From Campylobacter concisus (GTDB lineage Bacteria > Campylobacterota > Campylobacteria > Campylobacterales > Campylobacteraceae): DNA of 7,927 nucleotides. Shown here in pieces: positions 6,179 through 7,927 of the stretch (within the stretch, counting starts at the first letter, position 1; each line of letters starts with the position of its first letter). The notes below the pieces were generated by a model. That model was not told where the DNA came from and did no database searches. It was given only the letters and a program-made list of their open reading frames with translations. Location: assembly GCA_018375265.1 (NCBI GenBank), contig JAHADO010000054.1, positions 1-7,927 on the forward strand, given 5' to 3'. A program made the position numbers and the translations under genes.

Positions 6179-7927
6179 ATGGCATTAATCGACCTAATAG
6201 ACGTAAGTAAAAAATTTGGCGCAAATGAAATTTTAAACAGCGTAAGTCTTAGCGTAAATGAAAATGAAAAGATAGCGATCATCGGCAAAAACGGTAGCGG
6301 CAAGAGCACGCTTATGAAGATCATCTCTGGTGAGGTGGCAGCAGATAGCGGCAGACGGATAGTGCAAAACCTAATAAGCGTCGAGATGCTAGCGCAAAAT
6401 CCAAATTTTAACGCCACTTTTAGCGTAAGAGATGCGCTAAATAACGAGCTAAAAGAGATATTTGACGCGATAAGCGAGTATGAAAAGAGTGGAGTTTTGC
6501 TAGCAAATGACCCAGAAAACAAGGAAATTTTAAAAGAGCAAGAGAGGCTTTTGAAATTTATAGAGGCAAAGGATGGCTGGAATATCGAGCACAAGATCGA
6601 GCGAATTTTGCAAGAATTTAAGCTAAAAGAGTATGAAAACAGGCCCATTTGCTCGCTAAGTGGCGGTGAGATCAGGCGCGTGGCACTGGGTGCGCTCATC
6701 CTTAAAAAGCCAGATGTGCTGCTGCTTGATGAGCCTACAAACCACCTTGATGTCTATATGGTCAAATTTCTTGAAGATATGCTTAAAAGCTCAAATCAAA
6801 GCATAGTTTTTATAAGCCACGATAGATACTTTATAGACTCGCTAGCAACTAGGTGCGTTGAGGTCGAGGATGCAAGCTTAAAAAATTTCGAGGGCGGATA
6901 TGCAAACTATCTAACCAAAAAAGAGGAAATTTTAGCAAGTCTTGCAAAGTCGCATGAGACACTGCTAAAACAACTAAAGGCCGAAGAGGAGTGGCTAAGG
7001 CGCGGCGTAAAAGCTAGGCTAAAGCGAAACGAGGGCAGAAAAGAGCGGGTGCTCGCCATGCGCGAAGAGGCTAAAAAAAATCCAGGCGTGATAAGGCGAG
7101 TGAGGCTAGAGCTTGAGCGTGCAAGTAAAAATTTCAACCAAGTTCAGAGCCAAAACCGCAAAAAAATGCTCTTTGAGTTTAAAAATTTAGGTAAAAGCAT
7201 AGACGGTAAGGTGCTTTTTGAAAAATTTGACGCAAGAGTCTTGCAGGGCGAGAGGATCGCCATAGTCGGACGAAACGGCAGCGGAAAGAGCACTTTGCTT
7301 AAAATTTTGCTAGGCCTTGAAAAACCAAGTAGTGGCGAGATAAAAAGAGGCGAGGTGAGTATCGGCTACTTTGATCAAGCTAGAAATGTCCTTGATGATG
7401 ACAAGAGCCTCATAGAGACATTTTGCCCAAATGGCGGCGATCACGTGCTAGTTCGTGGGCGAAATATGCATGTTTATGGCTATCTTAAAAATTTCCTCTT
7501 TCCAAAGGAATTTCTAGATAAAAAGATAGGCGTTTTAAGTGGCGGCGAGAAAAACCGCGTCGCGCTTGCGATGCTTTTTACCAAAACTTACGACGTGCTG
7601 GTGCTTGACGAGCCGACAAACGATCTTGATATTGCAACTATCAACATCTTAGAAGACTACTTGCAAAGCTTTGAAGGGGCTATCTTGCTAGTTAGCCACG
7701 ATAGATATTTTGTCGATAAGATGGCAAATAAGCTCTGGGCGTTTGAGGGCACAAAGATAAATGTCTTGCATGAAGAGTATAGCGTCTATTTGGAGCTTGA
7801 AGATGAGATGAAAGAGCTTGATAAATTTGAAAAAGAGCTAGCAAATAGCCAAAATGAAGCCAAGCAAAAGAGTAAATCTGGCGCAAAACTAAGCTACAAG
7901 CAAACGCAAATTTTAAACACATATCCA
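6179..7927 (+). CDS. uup: ABC-F family ATPase, Uup type (3' end beyond window)
   Basis: The frame is open from ATG 6179 to the right edge, 583 residues without a stop. The two ABC domains show Walker A GKNGSGKS (36-43) and GRNGSGKS (364-371), signatures LSGGE (160-164) and LSGGE (453-457), Walker B ending DEPTNHLD (184-191) and DEPTNDLD (477-484), and switch histidines 214 and 507. All ATPase residues are intact and there are no membrane segments. The linker at about 240-330 carries EEEWLRRGVKARLKRNEGR, close to the Uup linker (EEVWIRQGIKARRTRNEGR in E. coli). The last visible residues, KLSYKQTQILNTYP, match the start of the Uup C-terminal coiled coil, so roughly 50-60 residues are probably missing only because the window ends. 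In E. coli Uup is cytoplasmic, linked to ribosome function and to branched-DNA processing, and its loss raises transposon excision. A role here is inferred by family. Confidence 0.93.
   Translation, partial: MALIDLIDVSKKFGANEILNSVSLSVNENEKIAIIGKNGSGKSTLMKIISGEVAADSGRRIVQNLISVEMLAQNPNFNATFSVRDALNNELKEIFDAISEYEKSGVLLANDPENKEILKEQERLLKFIEAKDGWNIEHKIERILQEFKLKEYENRPICSLSGGEIRRVALGALILKKPDVLLLDEPTNHLDVYMVKFLEDMLKSSNQSIVFISHDRYFIDSLATRCVEVEDASLKNFEGGYANYLTKKEEILASLAKSHETLLKQLKAEEEWLRRGVKARLKRNEGRKERVLAMREEAKKNPGVIRRVRLELERASKNFNQVQSQNRKKMLFEFKNLGKSIDGKVLFEKFDARVLQGERIAIVGRNGSGKSTLLKILLGLEKPSSGEIKRGEVSIGYFDQARNVLDDDKSLIETFCPNGGDHVLVRGRNMHVYGYLKNFLFPKEFLDKKIGVLSGGEKNRVALAMLFTKTYDVLVLDEPTNDLDIATINILEDYLQSFEGAILLVSHDRYFVDKMANKLWAFEGTKINVLHEEYSVYLELEDEMKELDKFEKELANSQNEAKQKSKSGAKLSYKQTQILNTYP

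Noticed and set aside
6124..6699. A 191-codon minus-strand reading frame
   Set aside because: It lies antisense to uup, whose motifs are unmistakable, and its Ser/Phe/Leu-rich translation is a typical mirror of Lys/Glu/Arg-rich coding sequence. The other frames at 5916-6224, 6907-7137 and 7692-7922 (-) are rejected for the same reason.
4763..7927. MATE exporter plus ABC-F gene as an antibiotic-resistance cassette
   Set aside because: The ABC-F linker and C-terminal start match Uup rather than target-protection ABC-F proteins. The genes are divergent, and there are no insertion sequences, integrase genes or flanking repeats.
1..7927. CRISPR arrays, tRNA or rRNA genes, insertion sequences, phage genes, toxin-antitoxin pairs
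   Set aside because: I found no spaced direct repeats, cloverleaf-like sequence, transposase or integrase motifs, or small paired genes.

Overview
The window looks like a chromosomal segment of an epsilonproteobacterium, most probably a Campylobacter of the C. concisus/C. curvus type. This rests on moderate-to-low GC, very AT-rich spacers, TATAAT-like -10 boxes (several preceded by TGn) without clear -35 boxes, AAAGGA/GGAG ribosome binding sites, a Helicobacter/Campylobacter-style cysteine-paired Sel1 protein, and overall protein similarity. The species is inferred, not proven.

Layout. Positions 1-374 are a long AT-rich upstream region holding the end of a doubtful small reading frame, a 23-bp palindrome and several candidate promoters. 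At 375-3470 (+) lies a complete two-gene TRAP transporter of the TAXI class: a secreted solute-binding protein and a fused small-plus-large permease, separated by an intercistronic hairpin and closed by a strong hairpin at 3473-3496. Positions 3569-6082 (-) carry three genes, transcribed in the order MATE-family exporter, YgjP-like zinc metallopeptidase (overlapping the exporter by about 25 bp), then a secreted Sel1-repeat protein with its own promoter. From 6179 (+) a Uup-type ABC-F ATPase runs off the right edge. It is divergent from the exporter, and the two promoters lie back to back in under 100 bp.

How the genes work together. The TRAP binding protein captures an unknown solute, probably a carboxylate, in the periplasm and delivers it to the fused permease, which uses an ion gradient. 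The exporter and the metallopeptidase are probably co-transcribed and translationally coupled, though no functional link between them is known. The Sel1 protein is a disulfide-rich periplasmic or outer-membrane protein of unknown role. Uup is a housekeeping-type ABC-F protein tied in other bacteria to ribosome and branched-DNA processes, not a resistance determinant.

No clearly new multi-gene system is visible. The most interesting signals are (i) a marked excess of the hexamer AAATTT, counted by eye at about 53 copies and much sparser in the TRAP genes, which matches the RAATTY methylation/uptake motif known in C. jejuni; (ii) the palindrome-plus-promoter arrangement upstream of the TRAP operon; and (iii) the overlapping divergent promoters of the MATE and uup genes.
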